Assembly (NCBI GenBank): GCA_020161395.1
Contig: JAIUOE010000002.1
Coordinates: 124,001-188,000, forward strand
Length of the DNA: 64,000 bases
Reading direction: 5' to 3'
DNA from: Bacteroidota bacterium
GTDB taxonomy: Bacteria; Bacteroidota; Ignavibacteria; Ignavibacteriales; Ignavibacteriaceae
Shown here one piece after another: positions 9,881-18,040 of the stretch (position 1 is its first letter; each line of letters opens with the position of its first letter). The position numbers and the translations under genes are program-made. The notes beneath the pieces were generated by a model. The model ran no database searches. It worked only from the letters and a program-made list of their open reading frames with translations, and was not told the origin of the DNA.

Positions 9881-9959
9881 GTTGGTATAATCCGGTGCGG
9901 AATAAATTTCTTTTGAGACCTAATGTACAAAGTTTTTGAGAGATATGAAAATGATGAGT

Positions 9960-10092
9960 GGCTGAATTGCGAAGGATGAAGGATGAATTCCTGAAGGATG
10001 ATGGCTGAAGGATGAAGAGTGAATTGCGAAATTCAGCCCTCAAATTTTCAGCCTTCGATATTCAGCCCTCAGTCCTCAATTTTTCAGTCTTC
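9960..10092. repeat. Degenerate heptanucleotide repeat tract in two opposed halves
   Basis: The 195-bp gap between yidD and nadK is filled by short tandem units. The left half (about 9971-10030) is built of GAAGGAT-type heptamers (GAAGGAT, GAAGGAT, GATGGCT, GAAGAGT). The right half (about 10031-10092) uses AGCCCTC/AGCCTTC/AGTCCTC heptamers, roughly the reverse complement of the left half, so the tract could fold into an imperfect long hairpin. The right half includes the nadK stop codon. No convincing gene lies in the gap. Confidence 0.75.
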
Positions 10093-10960
10093 TCTCTCTA
10101 ACATCAATCCCCCAGTAGAGTTTGTTGCGGAGGACATTAAAGTAGCTGGAGTCTTTTCCGCGAATGAGTTTTAGAGGATTTTTACCTTTGGATATGTCGA
10201 TACTAAAAGGGGATGATATTTCGTTAACTCTCTGACCGTCGCAGTTTATGGAAAACTTCACGGGGTGATTGTTTATTTCAACTGTGATAACCATATCAGC
10301 AGGGAGAACAAGCGGTCGCATCGTCAGACTGTGAGGACATATTGGACTGATCACAATTACATCAGCACGAGGGTTGACTATCGGACCTCCCGCAGAGAGT
10401 GAATATCCTGTAGAGCCGGTGGGGGTTGCAATAATCAATCCGTCTGCCGAGAAAATTGAAACCAGTTCCTTGTTGGCGAAAAGGGAGATTTCCATCATCT
10501 TGGGCCAGCCACCTTTTTCAATGACAATGTCGTTTATCGCCAGAATATTGCAATCGGAGAGATTGTTACTTTTACCTTTCAGTACAATTCTTTCCTCCAG
10601 AAAATAGTTTCCTGATTTGATATCACGAAATGATTCATTCAATGTTTCTTTGTGAATTTCTGTCAGAAAACCGAGTTTTCCAAAATTTACTCCTGCAATC
10701 GGTTTTCCGCTCTCAAGAGTAATGGAAGCTGTGTTCAGAAGGGTGCCGTCACCACCAAGGGAAATTATTATATCAGAAGCATCAATTAGTTCGGTATCAG
10801 GAAGAAATTTATAGTCTGTTTTCATCGTCTCTGTGGAGAGTTTAAATATCGAATCACTGATCAGACATGAGAATCCTTCGGAGACGAGAGCGTCAACTAC
10901 TGTTGTGACGGCAGAGGCAATATTTTCTTTACTTGTGTTGGCTATTATGCCTGCTTTCAT
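10076..10960 (-). CDS. nadK: NAD kinase
   Basis: 294 residues. Phosphorylates NAD to NADP in the cytosol. The diagnostic GGDGT motif appears in IIISLGGDGTLLNTAS and the second NAD-binding block in ATPTGSTGYSLSAGGPIV. Length is normal for the family. ATG 10960 lies 32 bp inside the upstream glycosyltransferase gene, implying translational coupling. The last codons (RRLKN) run into the heptamer repeat tract, so the extreme C-terminus may have been shaped by it. Confidence 0.96.
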   Translation of the reverse strand: MKAGIIANTSKENIASAVTTVVDALVSEGFSCLISDSIFKLSTETMKTDYKFLPDTELIDASDIIISLGGDGTLLNTASITLESGKPIAGVNFGKLGFLTEIHKETLNESFRDIKSGNYFLEERIVLKGKSNNLSDCNILAINDIVIEKGGWPKMMEISLFANKELVSIFSADGLIIATPTGSTGYSLSAGGPIVNPRADVIVISPICPHSLTMRPLVLPADMVITVEINNHPVKFSINCDGQRVNEISSPFSIDISKGKNPLKLIRGKDSSYFNVLRNKLYWGIDVRERRLKN

Positions 10961-11705
10961 TTCTTTCCCACAGTTTTACATATTTGGTAAAAACATAGTT
11001 CATTGAATAGAATGAGAGAATAAAACCCTGTGCCCCGTCAAGGAAACCTGATTTCAGGAAATACATTTTTAAAAACACCGACAGCGCCCTTATGTATGCC
11101 TCAAAAATCCCTGATTTTTTGTTTTCGTCATAAAGCTGATTTGCTGCAAGCGAAGTGTAGTGGTTAAACTTGTTGTAATAGTGCTCGGAAGAGGGATCGG
11201 TAAAGTGATCAAGCGGATATTTCAATTCTCCCGGCTCACCCGTAAACTCAAGCCCTTCATGAACAAGATTGTTGTTGAATTTAACCTTTTGTTTGTTAAA
11301 CAGTCTTGGTACCCTCCCCGGATACCACCCGCAGTGCCGGATCCACCTTCCCAGAAACCATGCCTTCCGGGGAACGCTGAAAATATCGTGATGCGGATTT
11401 CCAGATTTCCACGCGGTGAGCTCTGCTCCAAGTTCGGGCGTGATTGCTTCGTCTGCATCTATCCAGAAGATCCAGTCATTTGATGTTTTATCAATTCCGT
11501 TCTGTTTCGTAAGAGCATATCCTTCCCACTTTATCGGATAGGATTTAACTCCCGGAAACTGTCTAACGATCTCTTCAGTTCTGTCAGTTGTGGAATCATC
11601 AATCAGAACATTAATTTCATCAATTATCCCCAATTGTGAGGTTATACACCTCCCGATATTTGCTTCCTCATTTTTTGCGAGAACAATGGATGAGAGTTTA
11701 ATCAT
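10929..11705 (-). CDS. Family 2 glycosyltransferase (WaaE/KdtX-like)
   Basis: 258 residues, GT-A fold. It begins with the nucleotide-sugar binding segment SSIVLAKNEEANIGRCI, has IDDSTTDRTEEI, and the metal-binding acidic motif in WIFWIDADEAITPEL. The mid-region (WFLGRWIRHCGWYPGRVPRL) is typical of the lipopolysaccharide-core beta-glucosyltransferase branch. It probably acts on the cytosolic face of the inner membrane on an envelope glycan; the acceptor is not determinable. The start (ATG 11705) overlaps the amrS stop by four bases (ATGA). Confidence 0.88.
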   Translation of the reverse strand: MIKLSSIVLAKNEEANIGRCITSQLGIIDEINVLIDDSTTDRTEEIVRQFPGVKSYPIKWEGYALTKQNGIDKTSNDWIFWIDADEAITPELGAELTAWKSGNPHHDIFSVPRKAWFLGRWIRHCGWYPGRVPRLFNKQKVKFNNNLVHEGLEFTGEPGELKYPLDHFTDPSSEHYYNKFNHYTSLAANQLYDENKKSGIFEAYIRALSVFLKMYFLKSGFLDGAQGFILSFYSMNYVFTKYVKLWERNESRHNSQHK

Positions 11706-12730
11706 GTAAAAATCCCATCAACCGGGGAATTGCAATCCGGACATCTCCCGCTGACAAGCCGGTTTGCTGTCACGGTATGCCAGTCCCTCTCAATTACTTT
11801 CCTATTGCATTGGGGACAGAAAGTGGTCTGACCTTTGCTGTCGTGAACATTGCCTGTATAAATATATTTCAAACCTTCTGCCAGGGCGATTTCCCGAGCT
11901 ATTGTCAGAGTATTGAAAGGGGTTCTTTCTTTATTCCTGAGTTTGAAGTCGGGATGAAAAGCTGTGAAGTGAATGGGAACCCTGTCACCGATGTTTCTGT
12001 GTATCCATCTCGTCATGTCTGTAATCTCTCGTTCGGAGTCGTTTTCCCCCGGAATCAGAAGTGTTGTCAATTCCATCCAAACATTTGTCTTTTCTTTTAT
12101 CCAGACTATGGTGTCGAGAACCTCTTTTAGCGATGCCCACGCCAGGTTTTTGTAGAAGCTCTCAGTGAATGCCTTCAAGTCAATGTTTGTGGCAGAGGCA
12201 TACTCGAAGAGTTCACCCCGGGCTTGTGGAGTTACATATCCGGCAGTAACAAAAACCGAATGAATGTTTTCTTCCTGGGCAATCTTCGAGATGTCAATCG
12301 CATACTCGGCAAAAATTACAGGATCGTTGTAGGTAAAAGCTATTGAGGGGGTGGAGTACTTTTTTGCAAGGGAAACGACATCAGTTGGCAGAGCCACAAT
12401 GGAGTTGGAATCATCAAGTTTCGCTTTCGAAATCGACCAGTTTTGACAGAATTTACAACCAAGGTTACAACCCGCCGTTCCAAACGACAAAATGGTGGAA
12501 CCTGGCAGAAAGTGGCTCAATGGTTTCTTCTCTATCGGATCGATAGCGAAACCGGTCGGTCTGCCATATCCGATAGAGACAAGCCGGTTATCTATATTCT
12601 GCCGAATATAGCAAAAACCGTGCTGGTCAAGTCCCATTTCGCAAAATCTTGGACAAAGGGTACACTTGATTTTCCCGGTGGATGAAACTTCCCACCATTT
12701 TGCCGGGTGAAAATGAGTCATTACTGACAT
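11702..12730 (-). CDS. amrS: AmmeMemoRadiSam system radical SAM enzyme
   Basis: 342 residues. The radical-SAM cluster motif is visible as CNLGCKFCQNW (CxxxCxxC). The protein also has an N-terminal cysteine pair (CTLCPRFC) and a C-terminal zinc-ribbon-like set (FCPQCNRKV, GRCPDCNSP). The layout matches AmrS, the pyruvate-formate-lyase-activase-like member of the AmmeMemoRadiSam group. Its reaction is not established and no AMMECR1/Memo partner is next to it here. The start could be ATG 12730 or ATG 12721. It ends in an ATGA overlap with the glycosyltransferase. Confidence 0.88.
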   Translation of the reverse strand: MSVMTHFHPAKWWEVSSTGKIKCTLCPRFCEMGLDQHGFCYIRQNIDNRLVSIGYGRPTGFAIDPIEKKPLSHFLPGSTILSFGTAGCNLGCKFCQNWSISKAKLDDSNSIVALPTDVVSLAKKYSTPSIAFTYNDPVIFAEYAIDISKIAQEENIHSVFVTAGYVTPQARGELFEYASATNIDLKAFTESFYKNLAWASLKEVLDTIVWIKEKTNVWMELTTLLIPGENDSEREITDMTRWIHRNIGDRVPIHFTAFHPDFKLRNKERTPFNTLTIAREIALAEGLKYIYTGNVHDSKGQTTFCPQCNRKVIERDWHTVTANRLVSGRCPDCNSPVDGIFT

Positions 12731-12731
12731 A

Positions 12732-14177
12732 TCAGATTACGAATATCTTCAATTTGTTTGTTCTTCCTTTTTCGGAAATTGGTGCACCTGATGTGTAAAT
12801 TACCACATCACCTTTTTTTACATGACCGATCTTAAGTATTATATCGGTTGCCTCAGAAATCAGTTCTTCAGAATCCCGGTCGAGATCCGGCATGAACATC
12901 GAAGACACACCCCAGTAGAGGCACAGATTGTTCATCGTGTCAAACTTGTCCGAGATTGCAATTATTCTTGCATTAGGGCGGTATTTTGAAAGTTTTCGTG
13001 CTGTCCTTCCATTTTCAGTAAAAACCACAATAGCTGTGGCGTCCACTTCCTTGCTCATTTGAACAATTCCTTTATTAACCGAATCGAAGAGTTTGTCTTC
13101 AAAATTTTTCGTCATGTCAAAGTCGATATGACGGGTCCAATAGGCGTGGGCACCGGCGCTTCTTACAATCTGATTCATCGTCTCCACAGTTTTCACAGGA
13201 AATTTACCGACTGAAGTCTCTGCAGAAAGCATGACGACATCAGTACCATCCCAAACTGCGTTCGCGACATCAGATGCTTCTGCTCTCGTCGGTATGGGAT
13301 TGTGAACCATGGATTCGAGCATCTGAGTGGCTGTAATCACAAGTTTACCGGTGGCGTTGCACCGCTTTATTATATTCTTTTGAATCAGAGGAACCTCCTG
13401 AGGCTCCAGTTCCACTCCCAAGTCGCCTCTCGCCACCATAATGCCATCGGAGACTTTAAGTATTGCCTCAAAATTTGATACAGCCTCTTTCATCTCAATT
13501 TTAGAGATTATTGGTGCTGAGAAGCCTTTCCCCTTCATCCATTTTCTTAAGTTTGTTATATCATCCGCACTTCTTACAAATGAGAGGGCTACAAAGTCGA
13601 CACGGTGTTTAATGAAAATATATTCGAGATTTTTTAGGTCGGTCTCTGTCACAGATGGGGTGGAAAGTTTCATTCCGGGAAGATTCATCCCCTTTTTAGG
13701 TTTCACCGTCCCGCCATTCAATATCTCACAAACAACTGCAGTTGACTCCTTTTCTGTCACTCTCAGTCTGATCAATCCGTCGTCAATCAGTATTAAATCA
13801 CCAATCTTGGCATCATTTACGAGCAATTTGTATGATGTTGAAAGAATTTTATCGGTTCCATCCAAATCCTCGATGGTGATTCGAATTGTATCGCCCGTCT
13901 TAATATCAATCTCCGGAACGCTCAGGTTACCGATTCGAATTTTAGGACCCTGCAGATCAGCCAGAACTGCCAGCGAAGTGGACTCATTCACGCAGGCTTC
14001 GTGAATGTTAAAAAAGAGATTGTCAAAAAATTCGTGCGAGCCATGGGAAAAATTCAGCCTGACACCATCCATCCCGGCACGGATCATTTGGGCAATTATG
14101 CTTTTGTCCGAGGTTGCTGGTCCCAATGTACAAAGTATTTTTGTACAGGCAAAAAGAAAGTTAGATCCTTGAAGCAT
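12732..14177 (-). CDS. pyk: Pyruvate kinase
   Basis: 481 residues. Catalyses the last glycolytic step, phosphoenolpyruvate plus ADP to pyruvate plus ATP. Clear motifs: TKILCTLGPATSD at the N-terminus, RLNFSHG, the active-site region SKIEMKEAV with the catalytic Lys, GVMVARGDLGVELEP-like block and TATQMLESM. The C-terminal regulatory domain is complete. The stop is 1 bp from amrS. An 8-bp stem (14203-14222) precedes the start. Confidence 0.96.
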   Translation of the reverse strand: MLQGSNFLFACTKILCTLGPATSDKSIIAQMIRAGMDGVRLNFSHGSHEFFDNLFFNIHEACVNESTSLAVLADLQGPKIRIGNLSVPEIDIKTGDTIRITIEDLDGTDKILSTSYKLLVNDAKIGDLILIDDGLIRLRVTEKESTAVVCEILNGGTVKPKKGMNLPGMKLSTPSVTETDLKNLEYIFIKHRVDFVALSFVRSADDITNLRKWMKGKGFSAPIISKIEMKEAVSNFEAILKVSDGIMVARGDLGVELEPQEVPLIQKNIIKRCNATGKLVITATQMLESMVHNPIPTRAEASDVANAVWDGTDVVMLSAETSVGKFPVKTVETMNQIVRSAGAHAYWTRHIDFDMTKNFEDKLFDSVNKGIVQMSKEVDATAIVVFTENGRTARKLSKYRPNARIIAISDKFDTMNNLCLYWGVSSMFMPDLDRDSEELISEATDIILKIGHVKKGDVVIYTSGAPISEKGRTNKLKIFVI

Positions 14178-14202
14178 GGTTATTCTCTTCTTTATGGTGA
14201 AT

Positions 14203-14222
14203 CTAAATGGTCAGCCATTTAG
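14203..14222 (-). other. Short hairpin between Lon-like gene and pyk
   Basis: A perfect inverted repeat CTAAATGG / CCATTTAG with a TCAG loop, 26 bp ahead of the pyk ATG and 49 bp after the Lon-like stop. It has no T run on the minus strand, so it is a poor terminator. It may be a processing or leader structure, or chance. Confidence 0.3.
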
Positions 14223-14270
14223 TTTATTAAAATTATTAACTGCAAAATTAATCAGTAAACAGTCAAAAAT

Positions 14271-16763
14271 TTACTCGGCAGTTTTAAGATTTTGTTCCCC
14301 CGCCACTGTTTCAGGTTGCGTTGATCTTGGATGTTTATTTAGTTTGAAGGGATCCTTCGCAAACATATACATCTTTTTGAGATTCTCAGCAGTAATACCA
14401 TAGATAGTATTTCTGGGAAAATGACCTTCCTCGTTTTTCTCCCCCGCCCTGACACCGAGAAGTATCTCCAATGCTTCAGAAATATGCGAAACGGGCCATA
14501 TATGGAACAGGCCTGACTTGGCGGCAGCCTGAATTTCCTCATCGAGCATCAAATCGTCGATATTTGAAACAGGGATAATCACACCCTGATACTTGGTGAA
14601 ACCTTTCTCTTTACAGACTTTATAAAAACCCTCGATTTTCTCATTGACCCCGCCTATCGGCTGCACTTCCCCTTTCTGATTAACTGATCCGGTTACGGCA
14701 ATCGCCTGATTAACCGGCAATTTTGAAATCGCTGAAAGTATCACAGCCATTTCAGCAATCGATGCTGAATCACCATCTATGTTTCCGTATGACTGTTCAA
14801 AGACCACCGTGGCAGAGACTGCAAGCGGGACTATATGAGAGAAGGTCTCCCTTAAAAATCCTGCGATAATCAGTATCGCTTTGTCATGGGTTTTCCCTGA
14901 CAGCCCTGATTCTTTTTCAACATTGATGATTACACCGTTTCCGGGAGCAACAGCGGAAGTGATGCGGGCAGGTTTACCAAACGCAATAATATCGCTGCCA
15001 TAAACCGCAAGTCCGTTTACCTGACCGACCTTCTTCCCTGCCACATCTATCAGAATTCTGTCTGTGGCTATCATTTCTGTATATTTTTCATCCCACAGGT
15101 CGTGTCTTTCCCGTGCATTGGCGAACGCCTGACGGACATGCTCAGACCTGACCTTTGATGAATTATCCTCTTGAGCCCAGAAAGAAGCCTCTCGCACCAC
15201 ATCCGCAAGCATAGAAAAGCGTGAAGTGAGTTTATCTTTCGATCCGGCATACCTTGCTGCAATCTCCATCACGGAAGCTATGGCAGACTTATGAAATTCC
15301 TTCAAATTTTCATCGGAGATTATCTTTTTTATAATGTGTGCATACTGTACGAGAATCTCTTTCGAACGGGTTATTTCGTAGTCGAACTCAGCTTTTACTT
15401 TGAAAATTTTCTTGAAATCATCCTCCCGTTCAGCGAGAAGTGAATATATATACGAGTTCCCGATAAGGATTACTTTTAAATCAATGGGTATCGATTCCGG
15501 TTTCAAAGAGGAAGGTGCCATCTGATAGTAGATGTGGTTATCCTGAATGTCCAGCATCATATAGGTAAGGATTCGTTTAAGTGTTTTCCAGACACCCGGA
15601 GCCTCAAAAAGGTGACTGACTCTCAAAACCAGAAAACCTCCGTTTGCCCGAAGCATCGATCCTGCTTTAATATTCAAAAAGTCTGCATAGAAATTCCCTT
15701 TCCTGTCTGATACTCTCTCAATATTCCCAAAAAGAGTGTTCATTGAAGGTGCGGTTTCGATTATTACAGGGCTGTCTTTAATCCCCGCATTATCCAAAAG
15801 AATATTTACATCATAAGCGCGGAACGGATCGAGTGGAAAGGATTCTGCAATTGCCTCGGGATTCGACATCGCAAGCTTAAACAACTGAATATTCTCAAGT
15901 ATGTCCTTCTCGAGGGTCGCAATCCAGTCCGCAGTTTTTCCATCCTTGTAATTTTCATTCAGGTAGATAATTGCACCTTTAATTAGAGCTTCAGCTTCAC
16001 TCTTCTCAATGTTGCGGATCTCGGTCTGCAAATCCTGCGAAAGTTTCACATGTTTTTTGACGAGAATCATCAAATCCTGCTGCCGGGCAGAATAGGCATC
16101 ATAAATTTGCTGAGCCTTTTTCTTTGTCAGTTCACCTTTGGAAACGAGTTCCTCAATTGTTGTTATAAGAACCGGTTTTTTGTTAATTACCGGCATTATC
16201 TCAGGACGCACCCCATCTTCAACCTGAACCTGCCCGAGCGTCAGCCCGTCTTTGTTTATCATTTCCTCAAAGCCCGTAATCAGCGATTGCTCCTGTTTCG
16301 AGAACTTCTCGATTATGGCATTTTTCTTTGCGTTAAGACTCTCCGATTCCAGTACCTGGGGAATCCTCTCCCTCAGGAGTGAAATCAAGGAGTTTACATC
16401 ATATTTAAATTTAAGTGACATACCTGCGGGGAAGGTAAGAAGTACAGGCTGATCCGGATTTTTAAAGTTGTTCACATAGCAGTAGTCAAACAGCGCCGGG
16501 TTGTTGTCCGCCAGAATCTCCAACATTTTTTTAACCGTCGAGGCTTTGCCTGTACCCGAAAGCCCGGCAATATAGATGTTGTATCCTGAAGCTTTCAGTC
16601 CCACGCCCAGTCGAAGTGCTTTTATTGCTCTGTCCTGACCAATAATTCCTTCTATTGGTTCTATCTCTTCTGTGGATTCAAAGTTAAATGTCGAAAGGTT
16701 ACACTTCCACCTGTAAGCAGAGGGTTTAAGTTCGGGATGCTTTTTAGCCGGAGCTGGTTTCAT
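14271..16763 (-). CDS. Lon-like ATP-dependent protease (AAA_32/Lon_C family)
   Basis: 830 residues. The N-terminal ATPase carries Walker A GLSGTGKAST (about 68-77). The C-terminal proteolytic domain carries the Lon dyad: Ser ~666 in NIDGDSASIAE and Lys ~709 in GGVNEKIEGFYKV. It lacks the N-terminal substrate domain of classical LonA and has a long insert, as in the bacterial Lon-related family. Expected to degrade misfolded or regulatory proteins in the cytosol. ATG 16763; the upstream 182-bp gap is shared divergently with the RND operon. Confidence 0.9.
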   Translation of the reverse strand: MKPAPAKKHPELKPSAYRWKCNLSTFNFESTEEIEPIEGIIGQDRAIKALRLGVGLKASGYNIYIAGLSGTGKASTVKKMLEILADNNPALFDYCYVNNFKNPDQPVLLTFPAGMSLKFKYDVNSLISLLRERIPQVLESESLNAKKNAIIEKFSKQEQSLITGFEEMINKDGLTLGQVQVEDGVRPEIMPVINKKPVLITTIEELVSKGELTKKKAQQIYDAYSARQQDLMILVKKHVKLSQDLQTEIRNIEKSEAEALIKGAIIYLNENYKDGKTADWIATLEKDILENIQLFKLAMSNPEAIAESFPLDPFRAYDVNILLDNAGIKDSPVIIETAPSMNTLFGNIERVSDRKGNFYADFLNIKAGSMLRANGGFLVLRVSHLFEAPGVWKTLKRILTYMMLDIQDNHIYYQMAPSSLKPESIPIDLKVILIGNSYIYSLLAEREDDFKKIFKVKAEFDYEITRSKEILVQYAHIIKKIISDENLKEFHKSAIASVMEIAARYAGSKDKLTSRFSMLADVVREASFWAQEDNSSKVRSEHVRQAFANARERHDLWDEKYTEMIATDRILIDVAGKKVGQVNGLAVYGSDIIAFGKPARITSAVAPGNGVIINVEKESGLSGKTHDKAILIIAGFLRETFSHIVPLAVSATVVFEQSYGNIDGDSASIAEMAVILSAISKLPVNQAIAVTGSVNQKGEVQPIGGVNEKIEGFYKVCKEKGFTKYQGVIIPVSNIDDLMLDEEIQAAAKSGLFHIWPVSHISEALEILLGVRAGEKNEEGHFPRNTIYGITAENLKKMYMFAKDPFKLNKHPRSTQPETVAGEQNLKTAE

Positions 16764-16847
16764 TATTTTCTCAAAATTTTGGTTATTAAATATAATAATT
16801 TTTGGTTGATAAAGTTGGAATATTGAATCATATCTCTTTTTTATGGG

Positions 16848-16878
16848 TTGATGATATTGGCAGGACTGATTATATTTG
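16848..16878 (+). promoter_or_regulatory. Candidate promoter of the RND efflux operon
   Basis: TTG at 16848-16850 and TATATTTG at 16871-16878 are separated by 20 bp, fitting the Bacteroidota primary-sigma pattern TTG-N19/20-TAnnTTTG. It lies ~67 bp before the adaptor ATG in the 182-bp divergent gap. No operator could be identified, and the rest of the gap is AT-rich. Confidence 0.4.
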
Positions 16879-16945
16879 TTGCTGAAATTTTAGTTTAGAT
16901 TGAAGAGTATATCTTCCCGGTTTTTCATTAAGTAATGGTTAAAAT

Positions 16946-18040
16946 ATGTCAAAGTGGACCAAAATATTTATTTATGCGCTGATCGTACTTGTTGCAGGCG
17001 GTCTGGTGATTTATCCATTGATCAAAGGTGACGGGAAAGATGACGCCGGAAAAGGCAAATCATCGAGCAAACAGCAGCAAGGTCCGGCTTTAGTTAAAGG
17101 GAAGGTGTTGAAATATGATTCATTCTCCTCCGAAATTAAAGTGATGGGGAAGGTAATCGCGGACGAATGGGTGGATCTGTCACCCGAGGTTTCAGGTAAA
17201 ATTGTAAAAATAAATTTCAAGGAGGGGGGAAATGTTACCAAAGGACAACTCCTTGTAAAAATAAATGACAATGACCTTCAGGCACAACTAAAAAAGAACA
17301 GAATAAGACTCGAACTCTCCGCTCAAAAACTCGACAGACAGAAAAAACTTCTCGAAGTTAACGGGACCACCAAGGAAGAATTTGACAATGCCAGATTCGA
17401 ATTTGAATCGATCTCCGCTGACATTGACCTGATCGAGGCTCAAATATTAAAAACTGAAATCAGGGCTCCTTTTGCAGGACAAATAGGCTTGAGATACCTC
17501 TCTGAAGGCGCCTTCGTGGCACCGGGAACTAAAATCGCAACACTTCAAAGCAGATCAAAACTAAAAATCGACTTCACCATACCACAGAATTATTCCATTT
17601 ATTTAAACACCGGAAAAAACATAAGTTTTAGTACCGGTAACGGTGCTGAGGAGCTGAGTGCAAACATCTATGCCCTCGAGCCGGGAGTTGATCAGACGAC
17701 AGCCACTCTCAAGGCAAGAGCTTATGTAACAGGGAGTGGAAAGGGTTTGATTCCCGGTAAGGTAGTCGAAGTCAAAGTTAAACTTACTGCTCCAGTAAAA
17801 ACAATACTTATTCCGACCGAAACCCTCGTGCCTGAAATATCAGGTCAGTCGGTGTACCTCTTTAAAAATGGAAAATCAGTCTCCTTCCCTGTTGAGATTG
17901 GTGACAGAACGGAAAAAATTGTGCAGATTATCTCCGGAATAAGTGAAGGTGATACTCTCATTGTTTCGGGACTTATTCAATTGAAAAATGGTGGTCCGGT
18001 TAAGCTTTCAGGAGTTGAAACGCAGGGAAAAACGGAATGA
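16946..18040 (+). CDS. RND efflux periplasmic adaptor (HlyD/AcrA family)
   Basis: 364 residues. It has an N-terminal membrane anchor (WTKIFIYALIVLVAGGLVIY), then lipoyl/barrel-sandwich halves (GKIVKINFKEGGNVTKGQLL and the APFAGQIGLRYLSEGAFV half), an alpha-hairpin between them and beta-barrel/membrane-proximal domains. The adaptor bridges the inner membrane pump to an outer membrane channel. The stop overlaps the pump's start by 4 bp (ATGA). No TolC-like channel gene is adjacent, so it must come from elsewhere. Confidence 0.93.
   Translation: MSKWTKIFIYALIVLVAGGLVIYPLIKGDGKDDAGKGKSSSKQQQGPALVKGKVLKYDSFSSEIKVMGKVIADEWVDLSPEVSGKIVKINFKEGGNVTKGQLLVKINDNDLQAQLKKNRIRLELSAQKLDRQKKLLEVNGTTKEEFDNARFEFESISADIDLIEAQILKTEIRAPFAGQIGLRYLSEGAFVAPGTKIATLQSRSKLKIDFTIPQNYSIYLNTGKNISFSTGNGAEELSANIYALEPGVDQTTATLKARAYVTGSGKGLIPGKVVEVKVKLTAPVKTILIPTETLVPEISGQSVYLFKNGKSVSFPVEIGDRTEKIVQIISGISEGDTLIVSGLIQLKNGGPVKLSGVETQGKTE

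Noticed and set aside
9855-10043. Open reading frame of about 60 codons in the yidD-nadK gap
   Set aside because: It is made mostly of the heptamer repeats and has no conserved residues.
9960-10092. CRISPR array
   Set aside because: Units are 7 bp with no unique spacers and no cas genes nearby.
14203-14222. Terminator for the Lon-like gene
   Set aside because: The stem has no following T run, so it is kept only as a hairpin of uncertain role.
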